DNA of 41,504 bases. It comes from Paenimyroides viscosum (lineage in GTDB: Bacteria > Bacteroidota > Bacteroidia > Flavobacteriales > Flavobacteriaceae). A program made the translations under genes and the position numbers. The notes beneath the pieces were generated by a model. The model saw only the letters and a list, made by a program, of their open reading frames with translations, searched no databases and was not told the DNA's origin. This document shows, piece after piece, positions 16,142-24,600 of this stretch. The stretch is taken from positions 1 through 41,504 of the forward strand of contig NZ_RQTJ01000024.1 of the NCBI RefSeq assembly GCF_003858535.1. The letters are read 5' to 3'. Positions within the stretch are counted from its first letter, which is position 1, and each line of letters starts with the position of its first letter.

Positions 16142-16213
16142 GGCCCGTTCGTCTATCGGTTAGGACGCCAGGTTTTCATCCTGGTAAGGGGGGTTCGATT
16201 CCCCCACGGGCTA
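16142..16213 (+). tRNA. tRNA-Glu (anticodon TTC), copy 6
   Basis: Identical to copies 2-5; the sequence after it is unrelated to the spacers, so the repeat unit ends here. Confidence 0.95.
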
Positions 16214-16370
16214 CAGTTAGTTGTAAATAAGTTTTGTAAAATAGTGGTCAGTGTCTCGATTATTATTTTATTAGTTAAAACCAAAGTGTTCGCCTAAGCA
16301 AATGTGGGAGGTTTTTCTTTTTTAACTAAAAGTTTTAAAAATAATTAATTACAATTAAAAAGATTAAAAA
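16214..16370 (+). other. Leader region of rpsT
   Basis: 157 bp between the last tRNA and rpsT. No full TAnnTTTG is seen. It can fold into a long hairpin: TTAGTTAAAACC near 16270 with GGTTTT and TTTTAACTAA near 16312-16330. It may end the tRNA transcript or act as an S20 leader; neither is shown. Confidence 0.35.
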
Positions 16371-16622
16371 ATGGCAAATCACAAGTCAGCTTTAAAAAGA
16401 ATTAGAAGCAACGAAAAAAAGAGAGTGTTAAACAAGTATCAGCACAAAACAACTCGTAATGCAATTAAAGCTTTACGTTTAGTTGGAGAAAAAGCGGAAG
16501 CTGCTGAAAAATTAGTTGTTGTTACTTCTATGATCGATAAATTAGCTAAAAAGAATATTATTCACGCTAACAAAGCAGCTAATTTAAAATCAAAATTAAC
16601 AAAACACGTTAACGCACTATAA
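16371..16622 (+). CDS. rpsT: Ribosomal protein bS20
   Basis: 83-residue small-subunit protein that binds 16S rRNA. MANHKSALKRIRSNEKKRVLNKYQHKTTRNAIKAL is the typical S20 N-terminus, with three predicted helices, high Lys/Ala content and a normal length. It lies between the tRNA-Glu array and typA on the same strand, with a terminator-like hairpin after it. The 157-bp leader contains a possible long stem, and S20 is autoregulated in E. coli, but no such control can be read here. Confidence 0.97.
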   Translation: MANHKSALKRIRSNEKKRVLNKYQHKTTRNAIKALRLVGEKAEAAEKLVVVTSMIDKLAKKNIIHANKAANLKSKLTKHVNAL

Positions 16623-16652
16623 TTAGTTAATGTTTTGAGATATATAACACTT

Positions 16653-16679
16653 AAGCTCTCCTTAAACGAGGGCTTTTTG
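16653..16679 (+). terminator. Terminator of rpsT
   Basis: Eight-base-pair stem AAGCTCTC/GAGGGCTT (one G-T pair) with a 7-nt loop and TTT run, 31 nt after the rpsT stop. Confidence 0.65.
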
Positions 16680-16719
16680 TTGTTAAAAGCATCTGCATAA
16701 AAAAAGAAACTTTAGTTTT

Positions 16720-18519
16720 ATGACCCAAATAAGAAATATCGCAATTATTGCACACGTTGACCACGGTAAAACTACTATGGTAGACAAAATTATGTATCAT
16801 TGTCAATTGTTTAGAGAGAATGAGAATACTGGAGATTTAATCCTTGACAATAACGACATTGAGCGCGAAAGAGGAATTACAATTGTATCTAAGAACGTTT
16901 CTGTTCAATATAAAGGAACTAAAATTAACATTATTGATACTCCTGGTCACGCGGATTTTGGCGGTGAGGTAGAGCGTGTGTTGAATATGGCCGATGGAGT
17001 TTTACTTATTGTTGATGCTTTTGAAGGACCAATGCCACAAACGCGTTTTGTGTTACAAAAGGCTATTGAGTTAGGTTTAAAACCATGTGTTGTTATTAAT
17101 AAAGTAGATAAAGAGAACTGTACACCTGAAGAAGTACACGAAAAAGTTTTCGATTTAATGTTTGAACTTGGTGCCGAAGAATGGCAGTTAGATTTTCCAA
17201 CGGTTTACGGTTCTGCTAAAAACAACTGGATGTCTACAGATTGGAAAAACCAAACTGATTCAATGGAAGCCTTGTTAGAAATGGTTATAGATCATATTCC
17301 TGCTGCAGAAGAAAAAGAAGGGACACCACAAATGTTAATTACTTCTTTAGATTTCTCTTCATTTACAGGGCGTATTGCTATTGGGCGTTTACACCGCGGT
17401 GTTTTAAAAGAAGGGATGCAAGTATCTTTAATTAAACGCGAAGGTGGAATTGTAAAATCTAGAATTAAAGAACTTTATACTTTTGAAGGTTTAGGCCGTA
17501 TGAAAGTAGAAGAAGTTAAAGCAGGTGATATTTGTGCTGTTGTAGGTTTAGAAGGATTTGAAATTGGAGATTGTATTGCTGATATCGAAAATCCAGAAGG
17601 TTTACAAACAATTACAATTGATGAGCCTACAATGAGTATGTTGTTTACAATTAACGATTCACCATTCTTTGGTAAAGAAGGTAAATTTGTAACGTCTCGC
17701 CATATTAAAGATCGTTTAACCAAAGAATTAGAAAAGAACTTAGCTTTACGTGTTAATGAAACTGATTCTGCCGATAAATTCATGGTTTTTGGTCGTGGAG
17801 TACTGCATTTATCTGTTTTAATTGAAACAATGCGTCGTGAAGGTTACGAATTACAAATTGGGCAACCACAAGTTATCATCAAAGAAATCGACGGTAAAAA
17901 ATGTGAACCAATTGAAGAATTAACAATTGATATTCCTGAAAATTTATCAGGTCGTGCAGTAGAATTTGTTACGCTTCGTAAAGGTGAAATGTTATCTATG
18001 GAGCCAAAAGGTGAGCGTATGATTATTAAATTCAACATTCCTTCTCGTGGAATCATTGGTTTACGTAATCAATTATTAACAGCTACGGCAGGTGAAGCAA
18101 TCATGTCTCACCGTTTCTTAGAATACCAACCATACAAAGGTGAAATTGCTGGGCGTAATAACGGTTCGTTAATTTCTATGGAGAATGGAAAAGCTATTCC
18201 TTATTCTATCGATAAATTACAAGATCGCGGTAAATTCTTTGTTGATCCTAACGAAGATATATACGAAGGTCAGGTTATTGGGGAAAACTCTCGTCAAGAT
18301 GATATGACGGTTAACGTAACCAAAACTAAGAAACTTTCTAACGTACGTTCTTCTGGAGCAGATGATAAAGCACGAATTATTCCTGCAATAAAATTCTCGT
18401 TAGAAGAAGCTTTGGAATACATTCAAAAAGATGAGTATGTTGAGGTAACACCAAAATCTATCCGTTTACGTAAAATCTACCTAAACGAAACAGACAGAAA
18501 ACGTTTTAAAAACGATTAA
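16720..18519 (+). CDS. typA: Ribosome-associated GTPase TypA/BipA
   Basis: 599-residue translational GTPase of the EF-G-like group, acting in 50S assembly and stress or cold adaptation. G motifs are visible: AHVDHGKTTMVDKI (G1, about residues 11-24), RGITI (G2), DTPGHADFGGEVERVL (G3), NKVD (G4) and GSAKN (G5). Domain III/V motifs and the TypA-specific C-terminal region (VDPNEDIYEGQVIGE, TKTKKLSNVR, IRLRKIYL) follow. Length is normal. It is probably monocistronic, with terminators on both sides, and convergent with htpG. Confidence 0.97.
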   Translation: MTQIRNIAIIAHVDHGKTTMVDKIMYHCQLFRENENTGDLILDNNDIERERGITIVSKNVSVQYKGTKINIIDTPGHADFGGEVERVLNMADGVLLIVDAFEGPMPQTRFVLQKAIELGLKPCVVINKVDKENCTPEEVHEKVFDLMFELGAEEWQLDFPTVYGSAKNNWMSTDWKNQTDSMEALLEMVIDHIPAAEEKEGTPQMLITSLDFSSFTGRIAIGRLHRGVLKEGMQVSLIKREGGIVKSRIKELYTFEGLGRMKVEEVKAGDICAVVGLEGFEIGDCIADIENPEGLQTITIDEPTMSMLFTINDSPFFGKEGKFVTSRHIKDRLTKELEKNLALRVNETDSADKFMVFGRGVLHLSVLIETMRREGYELQIGQPQVIIKEIDGKKCEPIEELTIDIPENLSGRAVEFVTLRKGEMLSMEPKGERMIIKFNIPSRGIIGLRNQLLTATAGEAIMSHRFLEYQPYKGEIAGRNNGSLISMENGKAIPYSIDKLQDRGKFFVDPNEDIYEGQVIGENSRQDDMTVNVTKTKKLSNVRSSGADDKARIIPAIKFSLEEALEYIQKDEYVEVTPKSIRLRKIYLNETDRKRFKND

Positions 18520-18534
18520 TTAAATTTAATATCA

Positions 18535-18566
18535 TAAAAAAAAGGAGCTTTTAAGCTCCTTTTTTG
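18535..18566. terminator. Bidirectional terminator between typA and htpG
   Basis: Stem AAAAGGAGCTT/AAGCTCCTTTT with flanking A and T tracts, starting 16 nt after the typA stop and ending at the htpG stop. Confidence 0.9.
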
Positions 18567-20417
18567 TTATTTAATACTTTCAAAATTTCGTTTTACAAAA
18601 GCAGTTAATTCTTCACCTTTAAGTAAACCTTGCGCTAGTTTTGCTAAATCTAACGCTTGTTTAACTAAATTGTCTTTTGTTTCTTCGTTACTTTCGTTTA
18701 AAATTTTCGAAGCAATTTCAGAATTTGTATTAACAATTAAGTTGTACGAATCTGGGAAACTACCAAACATGGTGTTGCCACCCATTGCCTGCATTTCTTT
18801 CATACGGCGCATAAATTCTGGTTGCGTAATCATAAAGGGTGCTGCAGTGCTGTCTAAAGCTTCGGTTTGTATATTATAACTTTTATTTGCAATAGTAGTT
18901 TCAATAAACTCTTTTAACTGCGTAGTTTCTGTTTCGCTTAATTTCGATATAACTTCTTCATCTTTCTTAATTAAATTATCAATAGAATCCGAATCAACAC
19001 GAGAAAAAGTAACGTCTTGATTGTCCATTTCCAATTTTTGAATTAAGTGCGATACAATTGGCGAATCTAACAACAAAACTTCATAACCTTTTGCTTTTGC
19101 ATTGGCAATGTAGCTGTGTTGCGCATCTTTGTTAGATGTGTATAAAAGTACCGTTTTGCCGTCTTTGTTTGTTTGGTTAATCTTTGCTTTCTCTTTTAAC
19201 TCATCCCAAGTATAAAAAGCATTATCAACAGTTGGGTACAAAACAAAATCTTTTGATTTTTCGTAGAATTTATCTTCACTCAACATACCGTATTCCAGAA
19301 CAATTTTAATATCGTTCCATTTTTGTTCAAAAGCAGCACGGTCTTCGTTGAATAACGATTTTAGTTTATCGGCAACTTTTCTTGTGATGTAGTTTGCTAT
19401 TTTCTTAACATTTCCATCAGCCTGTAAATAGGAACGTGACACGTTTAACGGGATATCCGGCGAATCAATCACACCTTTCAACATTGTTAAAAATTCAGGA
19501 ACAATTCCCTCTACATTATCAGTTACAAAAACCTGATTTTGGTATAATTGAATTTTATCTTTTTGAATATTTAAATCGCCTGACAATTTAGGGAAATATA
19601 GAATTCCAGTTAAATTAAAAGGATGATCTACATTTAAATGAATATGAAACAAAGGATCATCGAACTGCATTGGATACAATTCGCGGTAAAAAATTTTATA
19701 ATCTTCGTCTGATAAATCGCTTGGTTTCTTTGTCCACGCCGGGTTTGGATTGTTGATAATTGCATCAACTTCAATTTCATTATCGCCTTCTTTTTCCGTT
19801 TTAGTTCCAAATTTAATAGGAACCGGCATGAATTTGTTGTATTTGTTAAGTAATTCTTGAATTTTATGATCTTCTAAAAATTCGGTAGAATCATCGGCAA
19901 TATGAAGGATAATTTCAGTTCCGCGATCGGTTTTGTTTGATGGCTCCAAAGTGAATTCCGGCGATCCGTCACATGTCCAATGTACCGCAGGTTCGTCTTT
20001 GTACGATTTTGTAATGATTTCCACTTTACTTGCAACCATAAAGGCAGAGTAAAATCCTAAGCCAAAATGACCAATAATTCCTGAATCTTTTGCAGAATCT
20101 TTATACTTGTCTAAAAATTCTTCGGCTCCAGAAAAAGCAACTTGGTTAATGTATTTTTCAACTTCTTCGCCTGTCATACCAATACCTTGGTCAATAATAT
20201 GCAAAGTTTTGTTTTCTTTGTTAATCTTAACTTCTATCTTTGGGTTGCCGTATTCAACCGCTGCTTCACCAATAGATGTTAAGTGTTTTAGCTTTAAAGT
20301 TGCATCGGTAGCGTTGCTTATTAACTCACGTAAAAAAATTTCGTGATCGCTGTATAAAAATTTTTTAATTAACGGAAAAATATTTTCAACCGTTACATTT
20401 ATTTTACCTGATGTCAT
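18567..20417 (-). CDS. htpG: Molecular chaperone HtpG (Hsp90)
   Basis: 616-residue ATP-dependent chaperone. The GHKL ATPase domain carries FLRELISNATDATLKLKHL (motif I with the Asn-Ala that coordinates Mg), IDQGIGMTGEEVEKYI (motif II) and IGHFGLGFYSAFMVA (lid glycine motif III). The middle domain and a C-terminal dimerisation domain follow (RRMKEMQAMGGNTMFG, a family signature). Length is within the bacterial range. It is transcribed alone. The upstream region carries an imperfect inverted repeat (20442-20481), and no CIRCE element is visible. Confidence 0.97.
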   Translation of the reverse strand: MTSGKINVTVENIFPLIKKFLYSDHEIFLRELISNATDATLKLKHLTSIGEAAVEYGNPKIEVKINKENKTLHIIDQGIGMTGEEVEKYINQVAFSGAEEFLDKYKDSAKDSGIIGHFGLGFYSAFMVASKVEIITKSYKDEPAVHWTCDGSPEFTLEPSNKTDRGTEIILHIADDSTEFLEDHKIQELLNKYNKFMPVPIKFGTKTEKEGDNEIEVDAIINNPNPAWTKKPSDLSDEDYKIFYRELYPMQFDDPLFHIHLNVDHPFNLTGILYFPKLSGDLNIQKDKIQLYQNQVFVTDNVEGIVPEFLTMLKGVIDSPDIPLNVSRSYLQADGNVKKIANYITRKVADKLKSLFNEDRAAFEQKWNDIKIVLEYGMLSEDKFYEKSKDFVLYPTVDNAFYTWDELKEKAKINQTNKDGKTVLLYTSNKDAQHSYIANAKAKGYEVLLLDSPIVSHLIQKLEMDNQDVTFSRVDSDSIDNLIKKDEEVISKLSETETTQLKEFIETTIANKSYNIQTEALDSTAAPFMITQPEFMRRMKEMQAMGGNTMFGSFPDSYNLIVNTNSEIASKILNESNEETKDNLVKQALDLAKLAQGLLKGEELTAFVKRNFESIK

Positions 20418-20441
20418 ATTTTGTACTAAATTTAAGGGTTA

Positions 20442-20481
20442 TTTCAGTTGGTGAATAGTCAAAATAGATACCAAACTGAAA
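20442..20481. promoter_or_regulatory. Inverted repeat upstream of htpG
   Basis: TTTCAGTTGGT (20442-20452) is complementary to ACCAAACTGAAA (20470-20481) with a single bulged base. It lies 24-64 bp before the htpG start and could be an operator for htpG or the divergent lipoprotein gene. Confidence 0.35.
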
Positions 20482-20540
20482 AATATGACAAAAAGACATA
20501 AAAAAAAATGTGCAAAATTAAATTAAGGCACAAATTTTGT

Positions 20541-20548
20541 TAATTTTG
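20541..20548 (+). promoter_or_regulatory. -7 promoter element of the lipoprotein genes
   Basis: TAATTTTG matches TAnnTTTG, 20 bp before the start at 20569; no TTG at ideal spacing. Confidence 0.4.
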
Positions 20549-20568
20549 AATTATAAAATATTTTAATT

Positions 20569-21027
20569 ATGAAAAAGGTCTTAGCAATAGGAATTTTATC
20601 GTTAGCAATGTTTTCGTGTAAAACATCTACGAACACTAAAAACGATGTGCCAACACAAATTAAATTAAAAGGTGAGTGGACATTAACAAATGTTAATTAT
20701 CCGTCGGGATACAAAGTTACATCTTTCAATGTTGCCGATGCAAAATGTTTTGAAGGTAGCCAATGGAAATTTGTATCTAACAATAATTCGGGAACCGTTA
20801 CATTAAACAATAGTTCTAGTAATTGTCCACAATACAATTCTAAAATTATTTGGAATATTAAGCAAGATACATCGTTCAACCTTAAATTTATTGGTGATGA
20901 TAAAGCTAAGCATATTACTACAGGTTATAATTTAACAGTATCGAACATTACAGACAACAATTTTGAATTAATTGACAATTCAACAGAGACAACAATTGTA
21001 TATTCATTCGTAAAAAACAACAAATAG
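20569..21027 (+). CDS. Lipocalin-like lipoprotein
   Basis: 152 residues. A lipoprotein signal peptide (MKKVLAIGILSLAMFSCK, lipidated Cys at residue 17) is followed by an eight-strand-like domain beginning LKGEWTLTNVNYPSGY, with two further cysteines (CFEGSQWKF, NCPQYNSK), the arrangement of small lipocalin-like Bacteroidota lipoproteins. The ligand is unknown. No acidic export signal follows the lipid-bearing Cys, so it is predicted to face the periplasm. It sits 14 bp upstream of the OmpA-type lipoprotein, and the two are probably an operon. Confidence 0.82.
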   Translation: MKKVLAIGILSLAMFSCKTSTNTKNDVPTQIKLKGEWTLTNVNYPSGYKVTSFNVADAKCFEGSQWKFVSNNNSGTVTLNNSSSNCPQYNSKIIWNIKQDTSFNLKFIGDDKAKHITTGYNLTVSNITDNNFELIDNSTETTIVYSFVKNNK

Positions 21028-21041
21028 AAAATAATTAAGTT

Positions 21042-21740
21042 ATGAAAAAATTAAATGTATATGTATTAAGTACTGCACTTTTAGCAGGATCTTTTTTAAC
21101 TGGTTGTAATACGGTTAAAAACGCAAATAATACGCAAAAAGCTGCTGTTGTTGGTGCTACAGCAGGTGCCGTTTTAGGTGGTGTGTTAGGAAATAATGTA
21201 GGAAGCAAAAACAATAGTGCATTAGGTGCTGTTTTAGGTGGTGTTATTGGTGGTACAGCAGGTGCAATCATTGGTAAAAACATGGATAAACAAGCACAAG
21301 AAATTGAAAATGCTATACCTGGTGCAACAGTAGAAAGAGTTGGTGAAGGTATTAAAGTTGTATTAAACGAAAATACGGTTAACTTTAATTTTGATTCTGC
21401 TGAATTAACATCTACTGCAACATCTAACTTAGATAAAATTGTAAAAGTTTTTAAACAAAATCCTAAAACACAAATCATGATTTACGGATACACAGACAGT
21501 GTAGGTAAAGATGAGTATAACATGAAATTATCACGTAGTCGTGCAAATGCTGTAAAAGCTTATATGGGATCGAAAGGTATTGGAGCTAAAAGAATCACTT
21601 CTCAAGGTATGGGCGAAGCAGATCCAATTGCATCAAACGATACAAAAGAAGGACAAGCAAAAAACCGTAGAGTTGAATTTGCAATTGTTGCAAATGAAGA
21701 TATGGTACAAGATGCTCAAAAAGAAGCAGCACGTTACTAA
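21042..21740 (+). CDS. OmpA-family lipoprotein with glycine zipper (YiaD-like)
   Basis: 232 residues. The signal peptide ends in the lipobox LTGC (lipidated Cys at residue 22). Residues ~33-78 form a glycine-zipper segment (VGATAGAVLGGVLGNNVG and ALGAVLGGVIGGTAGAIIG). The C-terminal OmpA/MotB domain, about residues 108-222, binds peptidoglycan: VNFNFDSAELTSTATSNLDK, IYGYTDSVGKDEYNMKLSRS and the signature NRRVEF are visible. It anchors the outer membrane to the cell wall. A terminator follows. Confidence 0.93.
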   Translation: MKKLNVYVLSTALLAGSFLTGCNTVKNANNTQKAAVVGATAGAVLGGVLGNNVGSKNNSALGAVLGGVIGGTAGAIIGKNMDKQAQEIENAIPGATVERVGEGIKVVLNENTVNFNFDSAELTSTATSNLDKIVKVFKQNPKTQIMIYGYTDSVGKDEYNMKLSRSRANAVKAYMGSKGIGAKRITSQGMGEADPIASNDTKEGQAKNRRVEFAIVANEDMVQDAQKEAARY

Positions 21741-21762
21741 ATAACAAAATATAATATTATCC

Positions 21763-21797
21763 AAAAACAGAGTTAATAACTAACTCTGTTTTTTTAT
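21763..21797 (+). terminator. Terminator of the OmpA-family lipoprotein gene
   Basis: Stem AAAAACAGAGTTA/TAACTCTGTTTTT with a 5-nt loop and extended T-run, 22 nt after the stop. Confidence 0.85.
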
Positions 21798-21853
21798 TTA
21801 CAATAAATTAATTATTAACTTCGTGCGTTAATAACAAATTGTAAACATAAGTA

Positions 21854-23851
21854 ATGAACAATACCCATCTTCCTTTAAAAAAAAATGTTGTACGTTTAAT
21901 TTTAGCTAGTGTTTTAATAGCTACCCCAAGTATCCATACTTTTGCGGTGAATAACAACTCTTCTTACCCTAGTAATTTAAACCAAGAATTACCAAAGCCT
22001 TTTTTTAAAAATAAGTTAGGATCTTTTTTAGTTGATTTTACTAAAACCCCGATTTCTAAAATAGCCTTTACAAAAGATTTTAATGCCTATTTTAGTTTAG
22101 ATAAAGAGCATCATTTTGAAGTGATAAATGAACAGTTTGATTCTGCAACAGGTTATAACCATACTACGTATCAGCATTATTATAAAAATGTAAAGGTTCA
22201 TGGAGATTTAATTTTTGTTCATGCAAAACAAGATAAAGTACAATATGTTAATGGTCAATTAATTAAGGTTGAAGACTTATCTGTACTTACAAAAATAGGG
22301 GAAGATAAAGTTAGAAGCATAGCTTATGACGAATTTGGTAGAAAGGAAAATGTTAAAGAAACAGCTATAGAAACTTATATTTTTAAAAGTGAAACTACCG
22401 AAAATACATTAGATATACGATTAGTTCATAAAATAAACTTAACTGCCCTTACACCTTTAAAAAGTATAAATTATGTAATTGATGCCAAAACGGGTGAAAT
22501 AATATCTCAAGAAAATAAAGTTTTTAAAGCCGATACACCAAGTGTGAGTGCCACTTTTTTTAGAGGAAATAAAAACATTACGGTCGATTCTTACAGCGGA
22601 GGCTATAGGTTGTTAGACAATGCACGGAAAATTAAAACAGTAAATGGTTCACAGTTGAATGGTAATTTAAACAATGACGGTACATTCTCTGGTTTTTCTG
22701 AATATTCTAGCACAACAGCTAATTTTACAGCCAATAATACAAAACCTGCTGTAGAAGTTCATTGGGCTATGATACAAACGTATGAATATTATAAAAATAT
22801 TCATAATCGCACTAGTTTTGATGGTAATGGTCATGCAATAAATAATTATTATAACGCAGGAAATTTTCTAGGAACACATGAAAATGCTGGTGCGTTTGAT
22901 GAAGTTTTTAACAACGAAACTTATAATGGAATGTTTTATGGCAGAGGCGGATCTCTTATGAATCCAGTGGTAAGTTTAGATATTGCTGGTCATGAATTTT
23001 CACATATGGTTGTTAGCAGAAATGGTAACGGTGGGTTAGATTATCAAAACGAATCGGGTGCTTTAAATGAATCTTTTGCAGATATGTTTGGAACGGCTAT
23101 TGAATTTTATGTAAATGACAATCCTAACTGGACAATTGGAGAGGGGGTTTTTAAAAATAATGTTACACCCGGTCATTTAAGAAGCATGAGTGATCCAAAA
23201 TACACGCCAACCTCTGTAGGTGCACCTCGCCAACCAAATACTTATAAAGGTAATTATTGGCAAAATACAACAACCAATCCAAATCCATCAAACGATTATG
23301 GAGGTGTGCACATTAACAGCGGAGTGGGTAATCATTGGTTTTACCTATTAAGTGTAGGTGGAATGGGAATTAACGATTTAGGTAATAACTATTATGTAAA
23401 TCCAATAACAATTCAAAAAGCAGAACAAATTGCTTATAAGGCTTTAACAAGCGGTTTACCAACAACAGCGACCTATTTAGATGCCTATAACGCAACAATT
23501 ACTGCCGCAATAATTTTATATGGTGCAAATTCTAATGAATGGGAACAAGTGGTAAACGCATGGTATGCTGTGGGAATTGGCGATGCGCCTGCGTCTACAA
23601 AAAACTACGAAATGCAATCTAAGTTAAAAGTATACCCTAACCCAACAAATGGAGAAATTGTTACTATTGAATCAAATTTAGATACTGAAACAACGGTTGA
23701 AATGTTTGATTTGACAGGTAAAAAAGTTATGGCTCCAATGATTTTAGTAGAACAAAGTACCATTAACGTGGCACAATATAAAACAGGAATGTATATTTTA
23801 AAATTTAAATCTACTAAAGGAGAATATTCTCATAAATTAATGATTAAATAA
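21854..23851 (+). CDS. Secreted M4 (thermolysin-like) metalloprotease with T9SS type A sorting domain
   Basis: 665 residues. After the signal peptide comes an FTP/PepSY-type inhibitory propeptide (roughly 60-240), then the M4 catalytic domain: zinc motif HEFSH at 380-384, the third zinc ligand Glu406 in NESGALNESFADMFGT, and the catalytic histidine in YGGVHINSGVGNHWFYLL. The distance from the first His to Glu406 is 26, two more than in thermolysin, because of a short insertion. The C-terminal ~75 residues (KVYPNPTNGEIVTIESN ... GMYILKFKSTKGEYSHKLMIK) are a type A sorting domain, so the enzyme should be exported by T9SS and released or cell-attached. Likely an extracellular protein-degrading enzyme. 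Confidence 0.95.
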   Translation: MNNTHLPLKKNVVRLILASVLIATPSIHTFAVNNNSSYPSNLNQELPKPFFKNKLGSFLVDFTKTPISKIAFTKDFNAYFSLDKEHHFEVINEQFDSATGYNHTTYQHYYKNVKVHGDLIFVHAKQDKVQYVNGQLIKVEDLSVLTKIGEDKVRSIAYDEFGRKENVKETAIETYIFKSETTENTLDIRLVHKINLTALTPLKSINYVIDAKTGEIISQENKVFKADTPSVSATFFRGNKNITVDSYSGGYRLLDNARKIKTVNGSQLNGNLNNDGTFSGFSEYSSTTANFTANNTKPAVEVHWAMIQTYEYYKNIHNRTSFDGNGHAINNYYNAGNFLGTHENAGAFDEVFNNETYNGMFYGRGGSLMNPVVSLDIAGHEFSHMVVSRNGNGGLDYQNESGALNESFADMFGTAIEFYVNDNPNWTIGEGVFKNNVTPGHLRSMSDPKYTPTSVGAPRQPNTYKGNYWQNTTTNPNPSNDYGGVHINSGVGNHWFYLLSVGGMGINDLGNNYYVNPITIQKAEQIAYKALTSGLPTTATYLDAYNATITAAIILYGANSNEWEQVVNAWYAVGIGDAPASTKNYEMQSKLKVYPNPTNGEIVTIESNLDTETTVEMFDLTGKKVMAPMILVEQSTINVAQYKTGMYILKFKSTKGEYSHKLMIK

Positions 23852-23878
23852 ATAAAATTTAATATTTTTAAGTAAATT

Positions 23879-23909
23879 AAGGTTAACGGTTTTTCGTTAA
23901 CCTTTTTAA
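23879..23909 (+). terminator. Terminator of the M4 protease gene
   Basis: Ten-base-pair stem AAGGTTAACG/CGTTAACCTT with a 6-nt loop and TTT run, about 28 nt after the stop and 11 bp before the next start. Confidence 0.8.
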
Positions 23910-23919
23910 TTTATAGTAT

Positions 23920-24585
23920 ATGGATTTTAATATAGCTACAGATCATTGGGAAGCACTTGATTTACTAAAGGCAGTAACATCGCTTTTGGTAGGTATGATA
24001 TTGGGTGCAGAACGTGAGCTTAAAGATAAAGCTGCAGGTTTTAGAACCATAACTTTAATTTGTTTGGGAAGTACTCTTTTTACTTTGCTATCCTACAAAT
24101 TGGGAATGGGCGAATCTGAAGATGCAACTAGAATAGCCTCTTATGTTGTAAGTGGTATTGGATTTTTAGGTGCAGGTGTAATTTTTAAAGATGGTTTTAC
24201 TATAAATGGTTTAACTACAGCTAGCATTATTTGGATTTCTGCAGCTATTGGCATGAGTATTGGTTTTGGGCAATTTTATACTGCCTTTACATTTTTGGGT
24301 TGTAGTTTTTTTATTATTCATTTAGGTGGATTCATCAATAAAAAATTACTAACCATGATTTCTTTAAAAAACATTCATATCCATATAAATAAAAAAGATT
24401 ATACTTCAAGAGCAGAAATAGAAACCAATATAAACCATTTTTGTAAAAGAATAGAATTACGTCAAATGGAAGAAGATATAGATACTATTATCCTTATTTA
24501 TGAATGTAAAGTTTTAACCAAAAAAATAAACGAACTTGAAGATTATCTTGTGTACAATAAATTTATAAGTAGTTTTAAAATGTAA
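23920..24585 (+). CDS. MgtC/SapB family membrane protein
   Basis: 221 residues. The N-terminal ~140 residues hold four or five membrane helices with the family signature LLVGMILGAERELKDKAAGFRTITLICLGSTLFTLLS and GIGFLGAGVIFKDG...GLTTASIIWISAAIGM. The C-terminal ~80 residues form a soluble ACT-like domain. MgtC proteins are linked to magnesium limitation and virulence in enterobacteria; in environmental Bacteroidota the role is less clear. It lies directly downstream of the protease terminator and is convergent with the acetyltransferase. Confidence 0.9.
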   Translation: MDFNIATDHWEALDLLKAVTSLLVGMILGAERELKDKAAGFRTITLICLGSTLFTLLSYKLGMGESEDATRIASYVVSGIGFLGAGVIFKDGFTINGLTTASIIWISAAIGMSIGFGQFYTAFTFLGCSFFIIHLGGFINKKLLTMISLKNIHIHINKKDYTSRAEIETNINHFCKRIELRQMEEDIDTIILIYECKVLTKKINELEDYLVYNKFISSFKM

Positions 24586-24600
24586 ATAAACCAATTGCGT

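Larger units (their letters stand above)
15734..16213 (+). repeat. Tandem 102-bp repeat of tRNA-Glu plus spacer
   Basis: Period of 102 bp (72-bp tRNA plus 30-bp spacer), four full units plus a final tRNA, identical including spacers. Because 102 is divisible by 3 it creates a long artificial repetitive reading frame (15716-16297), which is not a gene. Confidence 0.95.

Noticed and set aside
15631..16213. Regular repeats with near-constant spacers, as in a CRISPR array
   Set aside because: The repeats are 72-nt tRNA cloverleaves and the spacers are identical, not unique; no cas genes are nearby.
15716..16297. A 193-codon open frame with a repeated 34-residue unit
   Set aside because: It is the tRNA-Glu array read as protein. 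The 102-bp repeat period is a multiple of three, so the frame stays open by accident.
21035..21478. Minus-strand frame opposite the OmpA-family lipoprotein
   Set aside because: Shadow of the glycine-zipper region; proline- and alanine-rich with no family signal.
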